Origin: Patescibacteria group bacterium UBA6102
Lineage (GTDB): Bacteria > Patescibacteriota > Minisyncoccia > Minisyncoccales > UBA5738
Direction of reading: 5' to 3'
DNA length: 7,798 nt
Assembly (NCBI GenBank): GCA_002423555.1
Contig: DIWQ01000056.1
Location: 1-7,798, forward strand
This document shows, piece after piece, positions 1-5,838 of the stretch; position 1 is the stretch's first letter, and the number at the start of each line of letters is the position of its first letter. Both the position numbers and the translations under genes were made by a program. The notes beneath the pieces were generated by a model. That model was not told where the DNA came from. It saw nothing but the letters and a program-made list of their open reading frames with translations, and ran no database searches.

Positions 1-971
1 AGAAAGAATATGATCTGAAAACGATTCCGGAATTGCCAACAAAAATTATGCTGAATGTGGGCACGCCGGAAGGCGCGTTCAAAGCGTCTTTTCTGCCTAA
101 TGACGGCGTGGGGCTGGCGCGGGTGGAATTTATTTTTGCCGACAAAGTGAAGGTGCACCCGCTGGCGCTGATTAATTTTGCCCGGTTGAAGGACAAAAAA
201 GTAAAGGCGCAGATTGAAAAGATTACCACCGGCTATAAAGATAAAAAAGAATTCTTCGTGGATAAGCTGGCCGAAGGGGTGGCCACGATTGCGGCGGCGT
301 TCTATCCCAAACATGTGATCGTCCGCTTTTCGGATTTCAAAACCAACGAATACCGCGAATTGATCGGCGGCAAGGACTATGAGCCGGCCGAATCAAACCC
401 GATGATCGGCTGGCGCGGCGCGTCAAGATATTACGATCCGCGGTTTGCCCCGGCGTTTGCGATGGAATGCGCGGCGATTAAAAAAGTCCGCGAAACGATG
501 GGGTTGGACAATGTTTGGGTGATGGTGCCGTTTTGCCGCACGGTCGAGGAAGGTAAAAAGGTGATTGAAGCCATGAAAAATAACGGTCTTCAATCGGGTG
601 TCAACGGATTAAAAATAATGGTGATGTGCGAGATTCCGTCAAATGTTATTCTTGCCGACAGATTCCTGGAGATTTTTGACGGGATGTCAATCGGCTCCAA
701 CGATTTGACGCAATTGGCGCTGGGATTGGACCGGGATGCGGGACAGTTATCGTATATCGCCAACGAGAACAACGAGGCGGTAAAAATGCTGGTGGCACAG
801 GCGATTAAGGCCTGCAAGGCGCGCGGAAAATATATCGGCATTTGCGGCCAGGCGCCCAGCGATTATCCCGAATTTGCCGAATTTATTATGCGCGAAGGCA
901 TTGAAACCATGTCTTTGAATCCCGACAGCGTGATGAAAACGATCATCAAACTCGGCGGCCTGCAGAAATAA
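1..971 (+). CDS. ppsA: Phosphoenolpyruvate synthase, C-terminal part (5' end outside window)
   Basis: The frame is open from base 3 to the TAA at 969-971, so the gene enters from the left and only about 322 C-terminal residues are present; the family is near 790. PEP synthase (pyruvate, water dikinase) makes PEP, AMP and phosphate from pyruvate and ATP in the cytoplasm, feeding gluconeogenesis. The visible part is the PEP/pyruvate-binding TIM barrel. It shows 'NPMIGWRGASRYY' (substrate phosphate-binding Arg), 'MVPFCRTVEEG', 'MCEIPSN' (metal-ligand Glu), 'GSNDLTQ' and the catalytic-Cys motif 'GICGQAPSDYP' with Cys at codon 843-845. The end 'SLNPDSVMKTI' is typical of the family. The TTG at 33 is internal and not the start. 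Pyruvate phosphate dikinase shares this domain, but the motif wording fits PpsA better. Confidence 0.95.
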   Translation, partial: KEYDLKTIPELPTKIMLNVGTPEGAFKASFLPNDGVGLARVEFIFADKVKVHPLALINFARLKDKKVKAQIEKITTGYKDKKEFFVDKLAEGVATIAAAFYPKHVIVRFSDFKTNEYRELIGGKDYEPAESNPMIGWRGASRYYDPRFAPAFAMECAAIKKVRETMGLDNVWVMVPFCRTVEEGKKVIEAMKNNGLQSGVNGLKIMVMCEIPSNVILADRFLEIFDGMSIGSNDLTQLALGLDRDAGQLSYIANENNEAVKMLVAQAIKACKARGKYIGICGQAPSDYPEFAEFIMREGIETMSLNPDSVMKTIIKLGGLQK

Positions 972-974
972 AAA

Positions 975-999
975 AATTTTTCAATTTAATTGAAAAATT
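975..999. terminator. AT-rich hairpin between convergent genes
   Basis: Bases 975-985 (AATTTTTCAAT) and 989-999 form a perfect 11-bp inverted repeat with loop TTA. It sits 4 bases after the ppsA stop and overlaps the stop codon of the convergent membrane-protein gene (998-1000). A run of A precedes it and T-rich sequence follows it when read leftward. The stem is nearly all A/T and there is no long U tract on the plus side, so a bidirectional terminator is plausible but not certain. Confidence 0.45.
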
Positions 1000-1282
1000 A
1001 AAGTTGTGTTATTGCTGCCATTAACACGATACCCATTATTACAGTCCATAACGAAGTTTTCCATTCGCCGTCATCATAGCCAATCCATGCAAGGAAGAAG
1101 CCGAAAATAATCGTTACTACGGCGCCAGACACAAAAACGGCAAAAGGCGGACTGTTGTGGTATTGAAAGAACAGCGCTAAAAAAAATCCTATGCCGAAGA
1201 TGATACCGCAGAATCCGGCAATGATACCGCTTCGAATATCTTTTTTGCTTGGTTCCTCGTCGTCCCAATCTCCACAACCCAT
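998..1282 (-). CDS. Small three-helix membrane protein of unknown function
   Basis: This is a 94-residue protein I do not recognise. A short acidic N-terminus containing 'GDWDDEEPSKKD' is followed by three hydrophobic segments at about residues 18-40, 46-68 and 75-93. A Pro-containing loop separates the first two, and 'GYDDGEWK' separates the last two. The N-terminus is probably cytoplasmic. The start is well supported: a Shine-Dalgarno AAGGTGA (1289-1295) lies six bases upstream of the ATG, and an extended -10 element lies just beyond it. The gene converges on ppsA and diverges from the toxin-antitoxin pair. Hydrophobicity and the good start make it a likely real gene; no function can be assigned. 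A phage- or toxin-related role is not shown by the sequence. Confidence 0.7.
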   Translation of the reverse strand: MGCGDWDDEEPSKKDIRSGIIAGFCGIIFGIGFFLALFFQYHNSPPFAVFVSGAVVTIIFGFFLAWIGYDDGEWKTSLWTVIMGIVLMAAITQL

Positions 1283-1288
1283 TGAAAA

Positions 1289-1328
1289 TCACCTTGCTTT
1301 AAGGTATAGCAAAATTTGATTTTGTCAA
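1289..1328 (-). promoter_or_regulatory. Promoter and RBS of the small membrane protein gene
   Basis: Read leftward, TTGACA (1323-1328) is followed 14 bases later by TGC-TATACC (hexamer 1303-1308), an extended -10 that may work without an ideally spaced -35. AAGGTGA at 1289-1295 is the ribosome binding site. The predicted 5' leader is only about 14 bases. Confidence 0.45.
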
Positions 1329-1351
1329 TATTTGATAAAAAATTTGACAAA
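1321..1351. promoter_or_regulatory. Inverted repeat embedding back-to-back -35 boxes (possible operator)
   Basis: TTTGTCAA (1321-1328) and TTGACAAA (1344-1351) are perfect 8-bp inverted copies separated by 15 bp. Each contains a consensus TTGACA, one facing left and one facing right. The arrangement sits between the membrane-protein gene and the toxin-antitoxin operon. Such a site would suit autoregulation by the antitoxin complex; that role is inference. Confidence 0.4.
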
Positions 1352-1372
1352 TCGGGTGGATAATTGAATTAT
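1344..1372 (+). promoter_or_regulatory. Putative promoter of the toxin-antitoxin operon
   Basis: TTGACA (1344-1349) is followed after 17 bp by AATTAT (1367-1372), a 4/6 match to the -10 consensus. The ATG at 1386 would then lie 7-8 bases after the start of transcription. The -35 is perfect and the -10 weak. Confidence 0.35.
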
Positions 1373-1385
1373 TAATATTAAAGTT

Positions 1386-1601
1386 ATGGTAAAACATAAG
1401 AAGATTTATGCCGATAGAGTTTCCGACAACGCAAAAACCTCTGCTTATTCGGGGATTTCTTTTGTTTGTCCCAAAAAAGAAAAAACGGTCAAACTGACTC
1501 CCGATGAAAGAATCGCGATTGAAAGGGCGGAAGACGACATAAAACATAGCCGGTTTTCTTCGCATGAGGAAATTATGAAAATCTTGAGAAGTAAAAAATA
1601 A
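1386..1601 (+). CDS. Putative type II antitoxin
   Basis: This 71-residue, strongly charged protein lies directly upstream of a RelE/ParE-like toxin, with stop and start overlapping (TAATG at 1599-1603). The C-terminal half, 'LTPDERIAIERAEDDIKHSRFSSHEEIMKIL', follows the usual antitoxin tail: an amphipathic helix, then a 'SHEEIMK' segment that wraps the toxin. The N-terminal 34 residues (Lys-rich, with 'YSGISFVCPKK') show no ribbon-helix-helix, HTH or Phd domain that I can recognise, which is unusual because most antitoxins carry an N-terminal DNA-binding fold. No clear Shine-Dalgarno precedes the ATG, so a short-leader or leaderless message is possible. The call rests mostly on context and the C-terminal tail. 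Confidence 0.7.
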   Translation: MVKHKKIYADRVSDNAKTSAYSGISFVCPKKEKTVKLTPDERIAIERAEDDIKHSRFSSHEEIMKILRSKK

Positions 1602-1879
1602 TGGCGATTTATAAATCGGTTTATTCAATTGAGTTTGAAAACGATTTGCGCGATTTTAAATTTGATAAAAATGTTGCGGGTGGCATAGAAAAAGCCATCT
1701 CGATTATTTTGGAAAATCCATATTATAAAACACAAAAAGTTGAAGGGAAAAACGGATTGTTGCGCAAGCATATCTGCGCCAATCGCTTTAGAATTTTCTA
1801 TTTTGTCAATGAGATGAAAAAAGAAATTGTTTTTGCTCATTTTCGGCCGAAAAATAAAAATACTTACAAAAATCTGTAA
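1601..1879 (+). CDS. RelE/ParE-superfamily toxin
   Basis: This 92-residue protein has the RelE/ParE layout: an N-terminal strand and helix 'YSIEFENDLRDF', then a helix ending in 'ILENPYY', a Gly-containing turn at about 47-53, and the hallmark 'LLRKHICANRFRIFYFVN' (residues 53-70). That hallmark corresponds to the usual 'yR.ri.gryRiiY' strand pair. 'FRPKNKNTYKNL' at the C-terminus matches the usual 'R..aY' end. Family members cut ribosome-bound mRNA (RelE) or inhibit gyrase (ParE); the sequence alone does not say which. The ATG overlaps the antitoxin stop by one base, so the two are translationally coupled. GAGAAG at 1586-1591 inside the antitoxin gene is the likely ribosome binding site. Confidence 0.85.
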   Translation: MAIYKSVYSIEFENDLRDFKFDKNVAGGIEKAISIILENPYYKTQKVEGKNGLLRKHICANRFRIFYFVNEMKKEIVFAHFRPKNKNTYKNL

Positions 1880-1900
1880 TTTTTTGATTTTAAGTTTTAC

Positions 1901-1930
1901 TTGACATTGGAAATTATCCAAATTTATGTT
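1901..1930 (+). promoter_or_regulatory. Possible promoter overlapping the kinase start
   Basis: A perfect TTGACA (1901-1906) is followed after 18 bp by TATGTT (1925-1930), which contains the kinase ATG. The gap holds a small inverted repeat, TTGGA (1907-1911) and TCCAA (1917-1921). Transcription would begin inside the reading frame, so this box either serves something else or is fortuitous. There is no Shine-Dalgarno before the ATG. Confidence 0.25.
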
Positions 1931-2915
1931 TGATGTGATTACTTTCGGGAGTGCGGCATGGGATGTGTTCATGGATCTGCCGCCGAAATTCATCAAGAAA
2001 AGCGCACACTTCACTCCGGCCAAGGACATGGTTTTTGATCTGGGATCAAAAATTGACGTTCCCGGCACGCGGTTTGCTTTCGGCGGCGGCGGAATCAACA
2101 CCGCCCGGACGTTTGCGGCGCAGGGTCTTTTGACGGCCTATTGCGGCATGGCCGGCGATGATATCCCTGGACGCGAAGCGGTCGCCTATTTGAACGAATT
2201 GGGGATTGATACCGGATTTCTTTCCAAAACGGCGAAAAAGGCCACCAATAATTCCGTGGTCTTGAACGCTCCCGGAACGGACCGGGTGATTTTGGTCTAT
2301 CGCGGCGCGTCCGAGCTTTTGGCGGCGGAAAACATTGATTGGCAAAAGCTGAATGCCAAATTGTTCTATCTGGCGCCGCTATCGGGGAAGCTGTGCCGCC
2401 TGACGGAGCGCATCACCCTTCATGCCAAAAAGCGGGGCGCGATGGTGGCGGCAAATTTGGGCAATTCCCAGCTGGCGATGGGGCGCGCGTGCATCAAAAG
2501 TCTGCTGGCGCGTATTGACGTCTTAATTCTCAACCAGGAAGAGGCGGCGATGATGACCGGCGTTGATTATGCCGATGAAGCCGGCATCATTAAAAAAATC
2601 GTTCATATGCATTCGGGGATCAGCGTGGTTACCAAAGGCGAAGACGGCGCGGTGGTGATTGCCGGCGGCAAAATCTACGAAGCGAAATTGAAGAAATTCA
2701 AAATTGCCAACATCACCGGCGCGGGAGACGCTTTCGGTTCGGGGTTTATGTCGGGAATGCTGGCATCGGGCAAGGATATTGAATACTCAATGAGGCTGGC
2801 GCTGATCAATGCCAAGCATTGTTTGTCATCGCGCGTTCCCGAGGGTTTGCCGGCCAGCCGAGCCCTCCGTTTGATTGAACAGGAAAATATCAAGATCAAG
2901 ATTCGTTCGCTTTGA
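1926..2915 (+). CDS. PfkB-family carbohydrate/nucleoside kinase
   Basis: This 329-residue cytoplasmic kinase has the full ribokinase (PfkB) fold, with normal length for the family. Its N-terminal strand is 'FDVITFGSAAWDVFMDLP'. 'FAFGGGGINTA' (52-60) is the substrate-binding Gly motif and 'NQEEA' (203-207) is a conserved helix start. 'VTKGEDGA' (235-242) leads to the signature 'ITGAGDAFGSGFMSGML' (263-279), with D268 the expected catalytic base and GAGD the anion hole. The family phosphorylates a sugar or nucleoside hydroxyl with ATP; the substrate (ribose, fructose phosphate or adenosine) cannot be read from the sequence. The start is fixed by the conserved N-terminal strand despite the missing Shine-Dalgarno. 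It lies 46 bases after the toxin gene, with no terminator between them, and converges on the surface-protein gene. Confidence 0.92.
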   Translation: MFDVITFGSAAWDVFMDLPPKFIKKSAHFTPAKDMVFDLGSKIDVPGTRFAFGGGGINTARTFAAQGLLTAYCGMAGDDIPGREAVAYLNELGIDTGFLSKTAKKATNNSVVLNAPGTDRVILVYRGASELLAAENIDWQKLNAKLFYLAPLSGKLCRLTERITLHAKKRGAMVAANLGNSQLAMGRACIKSLLARIDVLILNQEEAAMMTGVDYADEAGIIKKIVHMHSGISVVTKGEDGAVVIAGGKIYEAKLKKFKIANITGAGDAFGSGFMSGMLASGKDIEYSMRLALINAKHCLSSRVPEGLPASRALRLIEQENIKIKIRSL

Positions 2916-2970
2916 TTGAATGACCGATCAAGGATAAGCCAAAAAGATTTGACTTTTCCGTTATTTTCAA

Positions 2971-3003
2971 TAAAAACCCCCCAAAATTTTTAGGGCGCTT
3001 TTA
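2971..3003. terminator. Bidirectional intrinsic terminator
   Basis: Bases 2979-2995 form a CCCCAAA/TTTAGGG hairpin. Read leftward it is followed by TTTTTA (2976-2971), and read rightward by CGCTTTTAT. It lies between the stop of the kinase gene (2915) and the stop of the 453-residue surface-protein gene (3015), as expected for a shared terminator. The leftward version looks stronger. Confidence 0.6.
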
Positions 3004-3014
3004 TCGAACGGCCG

Positions 3015-4376
3015 CTATTGCTCCACGCAATAAAGCGCTTTTGCATCGTCGCAGGGTGGAAGGCAATCAGTAGTCCATTCGTGCGGTGGTTTTTGTATTC
3101 CTGCCCAGTACTTATTTTTTTGTGCGCTGTTACCATAATAACATCCAATTTGAGGTATGGTGCCGCCTGTCTGATAACTGCAAGTGCTGTTTGTTAGGCA
3201 AGTATATGCTTTATTGTAGGTACCGTTGCCAACCGGTTGAAAGTTTGTAAATACATTTGCAATAGTTTCGGCGCCCTTTTCATTATATTTTATTGGATTT
3301 CTCAAAAAATTTTCGTCTGATTCTGCCGAAAACATATCGCTACCGTTTATTGCAATCAGGTGCCAATTGCAATTATTGGTGCCGCCGATTTTTTGTCCGT
3401 TCCACAGATTTCCCGCGGCGGGTAAAACGTGGGCTGGTTCACGTAAAACATAAATGTCATTACAATTGTTCATTGTACGTAATACGGTTTCATATATCAG
3501 CGCTTTGTATGTTCCGACGAGTCCGGCCGATGATGCTTTTAGTTGGCAAGCATCATCGGCCTTCTTCATATCGTGCGTATAATTATCGGCGTGTACGTCG
3601 GCAACACCATAACTACTGCTGGTGACAAATATCTTTTTGTTGCCGGCGGGCAAGGTATCGGTACATCCCGATGGCGGAAGATAAGGATCATCGGGATTGG
3701 GAGTGCCGCCGAGACATTCCGCCCAACTGGTGCAACAATCATTGCCAATGCATAGGCCCTTGTCCCCCTGAACATAACCGGTGGCGTGCAAATCCATATC
3801 GGTTTGATAACTGTAAGCTTTTAACTCGCGGCCATCGTTTCCATCGTCAAGCCGCAATTGGCCTTCGCCAACATTACCATTATGGAACTGAATGCCGGCT
3901 TTTTTCCCGGTGGTGGCGGTGTTTTCCGCCAACGATAATGTGAAATCGCCGCTTGAACAACATTCGGAAGTGCCATCGCGCGAAATATTGGCCGATCCAG
4001 TTACCGAAAGCTTAAATTGCGGCGCGGTTGTGCCGATACCGACATTACCATTCTGTTGCAATGTCAACGACGCCCCCCATGACCAATTGCTACCATTCCA
4101 AGGAGCGATATACATTGTTGTCCGTCCATCGTCTGGAGTGTGGAATATCCATTGGTTGGATCCTGTAAGAACAAAATCGCCTTTTACGCCCAGATTGCCC
4201 AATTTTTCTTGTGCGGCGTCGCCGACGTTAATCGGGGCGGCAACGTTATTGCCGGGCGGAGTGGCGGTGGGCGGTTGCCATGGATCAGCGGCGGAAATCA
4301 AGTAGCTGATCGCGCCCGAGAAAACCAAAACTCCGACTGACAATGCCAATGCTTTGGCAAATTTTGTTTGTTCCAT
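3015..4376 (-). CDS. Secreted/anchored surface protein with DUF1554-like C-terminal domain (paralogue B)
   Basis: This is a 453-residue exported protein. Residues 8-29 are a hydrophobic signal or anchor after a short basic start. A Pro-rich linker leads to 'APINVGDAAQEKLGNLGV' (47-64). A single tail-fibre-like repeat, 'NVGIGTTAPQFKLSVTG' (111-127), follows. Then comes a Cys-rich motif 'GLCIGNDCCTSWAEC' (207-221), a Pro-rich hinge and a C-terminal domain of about 205 residues. That domain begins 'KKIFVTSSSYG' (248-257), continues 'ADDACQLKASSAGLVGTYKALIY' (273-295) and ends 'ALYCVEQ'. The wording matches DUF1554 domains, which have an endostatin/C-type-lectin-like fold; this is my recognition and was not searched. 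Many Cys suggest disulfides outside the cell. It is clearly a paralogue of the 459-residue protein at 6164-7543. Adhesion or ligand binding is a guess. No clear Shine-Dalgarno is present. Confidence 0.85.
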   Translation of the reverse strand: MEQTKFAKALALSVGVLVFSGAISYLISAADPWQPPTATPPGNNVAAPINVGDAAQEKLGNLGVKGDFVLTGSNQWIFHTPDDGRTTMYIAPWNGSNWSWGASLTLQQNGNVGIGTTAPQFKLSVTGSANISRDGTSECCSSGDFTLSLAENTATTGKKAGIQFHNGNVGEGQLRLDDGNDGRELKAYSYQTDMDLHATGYVQGDKGLCIGNDCCTSWAECLGGTPNPDDPYLPPSGCTDTLPAGNKKIFVTSSSYGVADVHADNYTHDMKKADDACQLKASSAGLVGTYKALIYETVLRTMNNCNDIYVLREPAHVLPAAGNLWNGQKIGGTNNCNWHLIAINGSDMFSAESDENFLRNPIKYNEKGAETIANVFTNFQPVGNGTYNKAYTCLTNSTCSYQTGGTIPQIGCYYGNSAQKNKYWAGIQKPPHEWTTDCLPPCDDAKALYCVEQ

Positions 4377-4396
4377 TTTATTTATCTGCCAGAATG

Positions 4397-4529
4397 CCCC
4401 GTCGGCTTTGCCGCGGGGATGAATGGCTGCCCGTAGCGTAGCGAAGCGGAGCGGAGGCTATAAACAAACTTTTCCTACCGCGTAGCGTAAGCGGAGCGGA
4501 AAGAATACCTCGGGGCTCTGCCCCCGGGG
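4397..4529. repeat. GC hairpins flanking NAGCG pentamer repeats
   Basis: Two strong hairpins bracket this intergenic block. The first, at 4397-4418, has stem CCCCG-T-CGGC, loop TTT and matching arms. The second, at 4508-4529, has a GGGGC/GCCCC stem, loop TCT, a bulged C and an outer CCTC/GGGG extension. Between them are two imperfect direct copies built from pentamers NAGCG (TAGCG, AAGCG, GAGCG), at 4433-4455 and 4481-4499. The GC content is far above the flanking DNA. It resembles a REP-like or otherwise mobile palindromic repeat. The second hairpin is followed by TTTATTTTTTT on the plus strand and could also terminate rightward transcription. Confidence 0.6.
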
Positions 4530-4553
4530 TAGTTTATTTTTTTAAATTTTCAT

Positions 4554-4582
4554 TTGACATTGAAACGCGAGCTATCTATACC
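4554..4582 (+). promoter_or_regulatory. Consensus-like rightward promoter, antisense to the 3' end of gene X
   Basis: TTGACA (4554-4559) and TATACC (4577-4582) are separated by exactly 17 bp. There is no sense gene on this strand before the IS. Transcription would run antisense through the tail of the interrupted gene and into the IS left end. It may be fortuitous. Confidence 0.35.
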
Positions 4583-4604
4583 CGAACACAATCGGCGATT
4601 ATCA

Positions 4605-4711
4605 TTATTTTATGGACCGAAAAGTTATTTTTTTGGTGGTAAATTCGGTATTTTGTTTAATATCTTGTTCGCTTTCAATTACTATTATATCATTCAATTC
4701 AATTTCATCTA
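4605..4711 (-). pseudogene. 3' part of gene X (DUF5666-like), cut off by the IS
   Basis: Read leftward from the IS edge, the codons 4709-4608 give 34 residues, 'DEIELNDIIVIESEQDIKQ' then 'NTEFTTKKITFRSIK', ending in TAA at 4605-4607. The pattern 'siDeIelnDiivIes..di.....F.tkkI' is the end of DUF5666-like domains ('sl.DlkvGd.V.V....i....f.A..I'). It joins in frame to the upstream half at 5837-6164 once the IS and one TA are removed. On its own it has no start codon. The next gene, the 453-residue surface protein, starts about 230 bases further along the same strand. Confidence 0.7.
4710..4711. repeat. TA target-site duplication, left copy
   Basis: TA directly abuts the left inverted repeat and matches the TA at 5837-5838. 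TA duplication is the rule for IS630/Tc1-mariner elements. Reading gene X across the junction with a single TA restores its frame. Confidence 0.85.
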
Positions 4712-4741
4712 TTGACCTTCGCATAATAGCTTGACTATTAT
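4712..4741 (+). repeat. IS left terminal inverted repeat
   Basis: It begins TTGACCTTCG and matches the reverse complement of 5807-5836 at 27 of 30 positions, with mismatches at positions 11, 24 and 28. The inner end carries the -35 box of the transposase promoter. Confidence 0.9.
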
Positions 4742-4758
4742 CGCTTTTGTGGGATAAT
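4731..4758 (+). promoter_or_regulatory. Transposase promoter
   Basis: TTGACT (4731-4736) and GATAAT (4753-4758) are spaced 16 bp apart, each a 5/6 match to consensus. The transposase ATG (4767) lies only 8 bases after the -10, so the message would be nearly leaderless. No Shine-Dalgarno is present. The -35 overlaps the inverted repeat, so transposase binding could repress it. Confidence 0.6.
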
Positions 4759-4766
4759 GAAGACAT

Positions 4767-5273
4767 ATGAAACATCATATTTCTTCATCATCTTGCAAAA
4801 GCAAAGATGATCTCCAAAAAAGGAGAATCAAAGCCGTTAAGCTTTGGGAAAAAGGTCAAACTCAATACAAAATCGCCAAAAAGCTGGGAGTCAGCTTTGA
4901 GGCGGTAAGCAACTGGGTGGAAGCATACAAAGCCAAAGGCTGGGATGGTTTGAAAAGCAAAGGCAATCCCGGACCGGATTCCAAATTAACCCAAGAGGAA
5001 AAACGCAAAATCAAGCAAGCGATTCTCAAGGGAGCGCAAAAGCAAGGGTATGCCACCGACCTTTGGACATTAAGCCGATTGCGGGATTTGATTAAAAAGA
5101 TCGCGGGAACGAAATATCACCCCGGCCATGTCTGGAGAGTGGTAATCTCGCTTGGTTTTACCAGTCAAAAACCCGAGATCAAAGCCAAAGAACGTGATGA
5201 GAAAGCCATCAAAACTTGGAAGTTAAAAACCTTTCCAAGGTTAAAAAAAATGGGCGCAAAAGCATCATTTTAA
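4767..5273 (+). CDS. IS630 transposase, N-terminal frame (orfA)
   Basis: These 168 residues form the DNA-binding half of an IS630 transposase. 'RRIKAVKLWEKGQTQYKIAKKLGV' leads into the first helix-turn-helix (about 33-54, 'YKIAKKLGVSFEAVSNW'). A Gly/Pro linker ('SKGNPGPDSKLTQEEK') and a second HTH-like region (about 75-135, containing 'YATDLWTLSRLRDLI' and 'YHPGHVWRVVISLGF') follow. The frame runs through 'FPRLKKMGAKASF' to a premature TAA at 5271-5273. True homology ends at the A8 run (5243-5250). The continuation 'WAQKHHFKLGFHDESG' lies in the next frame. Deleting one A, or adding two, gives a 345- or 346-residue protein of normal family length. Either the element uses slippage here or the gene is damaged. 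Confidence 0.88.
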   Translation: MKHHISSSSCKSKDDLQKRRIKAVKLWEKGQTQYKIAKKLGVSFEAVSNWVEAYKAKGWDGLKSKGNPGPDSKLTQEEKRKIKQAILKGAQKQGYATDLWTLSRLRDLIKKIAGTKYHPGHVWRVVISLGFTSQKPEIKAKERDEKAIKTWKLKTFPRLKKMGAKASF

Positions 5274-5805
5274 GCTGGGATTCCATGATGAATCGGGAAT
5301 TTCCGACCGGCCCACGGTCAGAAAAACCTGGGCGCCCAAAGGCAAAACGCCGGTAATCAAATCCACCGGATCGTGGGCGGCAATGAGCTTAACGGCAACG
5401 CTGGTTTGCGCGCCGAAAGGAGGCAATCCGTCGATGCTTTTGAAAAGCAAAAAAGGCAGCGTCAAAAAAGAGGATGTGCTTGTGTATTTGAAATTGCTGA
5501 AACGCTGGTTTAAAGGAAAAAGATTGCTTCTTTTCTGGGATGGATTAGCGGCACACCGCGCCAAGATTGTCAAAAAATATTTAAGGACCCAAAAAAACTG
5601 GCTGCGAGTTGAGAGATTCCCGGCCTACGCGCCCGAGCTTAATCCCGTTGAATATTTCTGGGCGGCAATGAAAAACAAATACGTTTGCAACTTGCGACCG
5701 CAAGGCCTGCCCGCCTTGGGGCGGGCGGTCAAATCCGGCAAACGCAAGATCGCCAAAGACAAAGAATTAATGGAAGGATTTTTAAAAGCTTCCGAATTAT
5801 ATTGA
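5251..5805 (+). CDS. IS630 transposase, C-terminal DDE frame (orfB)
   Basis: This is the catalytic half, shifted one frame relative to orfA. All three DDE residues are visible: Asp in 'FHDESGIS' (about 5287), Asp in 'LFWDGLAAHRAKIV' (about 5539), and Glu in 'LNPVEYFW' (about 5650). 'TWAPKGKTPVI' and 'FPAYAPELNPVE' are further IS630 hallmarks. The stop TGA (5803-5805) falls just before the right inverted repeat. The first in-frame ATG is at 5383, after the first catalytic Asp, so independent translation would give an inactive fragment of 140 residues. The frame is best read as the continuation of orfA through the A8 run. Confidence 0.88.
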   Translation, partial: WAQKHHFKLGFHDESGISDRPTVRKTWAPKGKTPVIKSTGSWAAMSLTATLVCAPKGGNPSMLLKSKKGSVKKEDVLVYLKLLKRWFKGKRLLLFWDGLAAHRAKIVKKYLRTQKNWLRVERFPAYAPELNPVEYFWAAMKNKYVCNLRPQGLPALGRAVKSGKRKIAKDKELMEGFLKASELY

Positions 5806-5806
5806 T

Positions 5807-5836
5807 ATGATATTCAAGCTATTATACGAAGGTCAA
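5807..5836 (-). repeat. IS right terminal inverted repeat
   Basis: The reverse complement begins TTGACCTTCG and matches the left end at 27 of 30 positions. It starts one base after the transposase stop. Confidence 0.9.
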
Positions 5837-5838
5837 TA
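5837..5838. repeat. TA target-site duplication, right copy
   Basis: TA abuts the right inverted repeat and forms the last two bases of an ATA (Ile) codon of gene X. It pairs with 4710-4711. Confidence 0.85.

Larger units (their letters stand above)
4712..5836 (+). mobile_element. IS630-family insertion sequence, 1125 bp
   Basis: The element is complete at both ends: 30-bp terminal inverted repeats (27/30 identical) and a TA duplication. It carries one transposase split over two frames on the plus strand. Size, TA target and the DDE transposase with N-terminal HTH fit IS630. It sits in the opposite orientation inside a small minus-strand gene (gene X), whose halves rejoin exactly in frame when the element is removed. 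The near-identical repeats and clean duplication suggest a fairly recent insertion. Confidence 0.93.

Noticed and set aside
33..35. TTG as start of the first gene
   Set aside because: The frame is open upstream to the window edge with PpsA-like text, so the gene simply enters from outside.
3293..4340. Several rightward frames of 66-137 residues over the 453-residue surface-protein gene
   Set aside because: Their composition (Arg- and His-rich, irregular) is typical of antisense shadows, and the minus frame has clear domains and a paralogue.
4612..4734. Rightward 40-codon frame 'MDRKVIFLVVNSVF...' downstream of the promoter-like signal at 4554
   Set aside because: It is antisense to the 3' end of gene X, where the minus frame gives convincing protein that rejoins across the IS. 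The plus frame crosses into the inverted repeat and has no ribosome binding site.
5709..5726. Strong hairpin GCCCGCC-TTGG-GGCGGGC inside the transposase
   Set aside because: It lies in coding sequence, and the protein length here fits the IS630 family without an insertion. There is no U tract, so it was not called a terminator or a separate repeat.
5802..5827. Outward promoter at the IS right end (TTGATA, TTATAC)
   Set aside because: The spacer is only 14 bp and no rightward gene follows; it is too weak to list.
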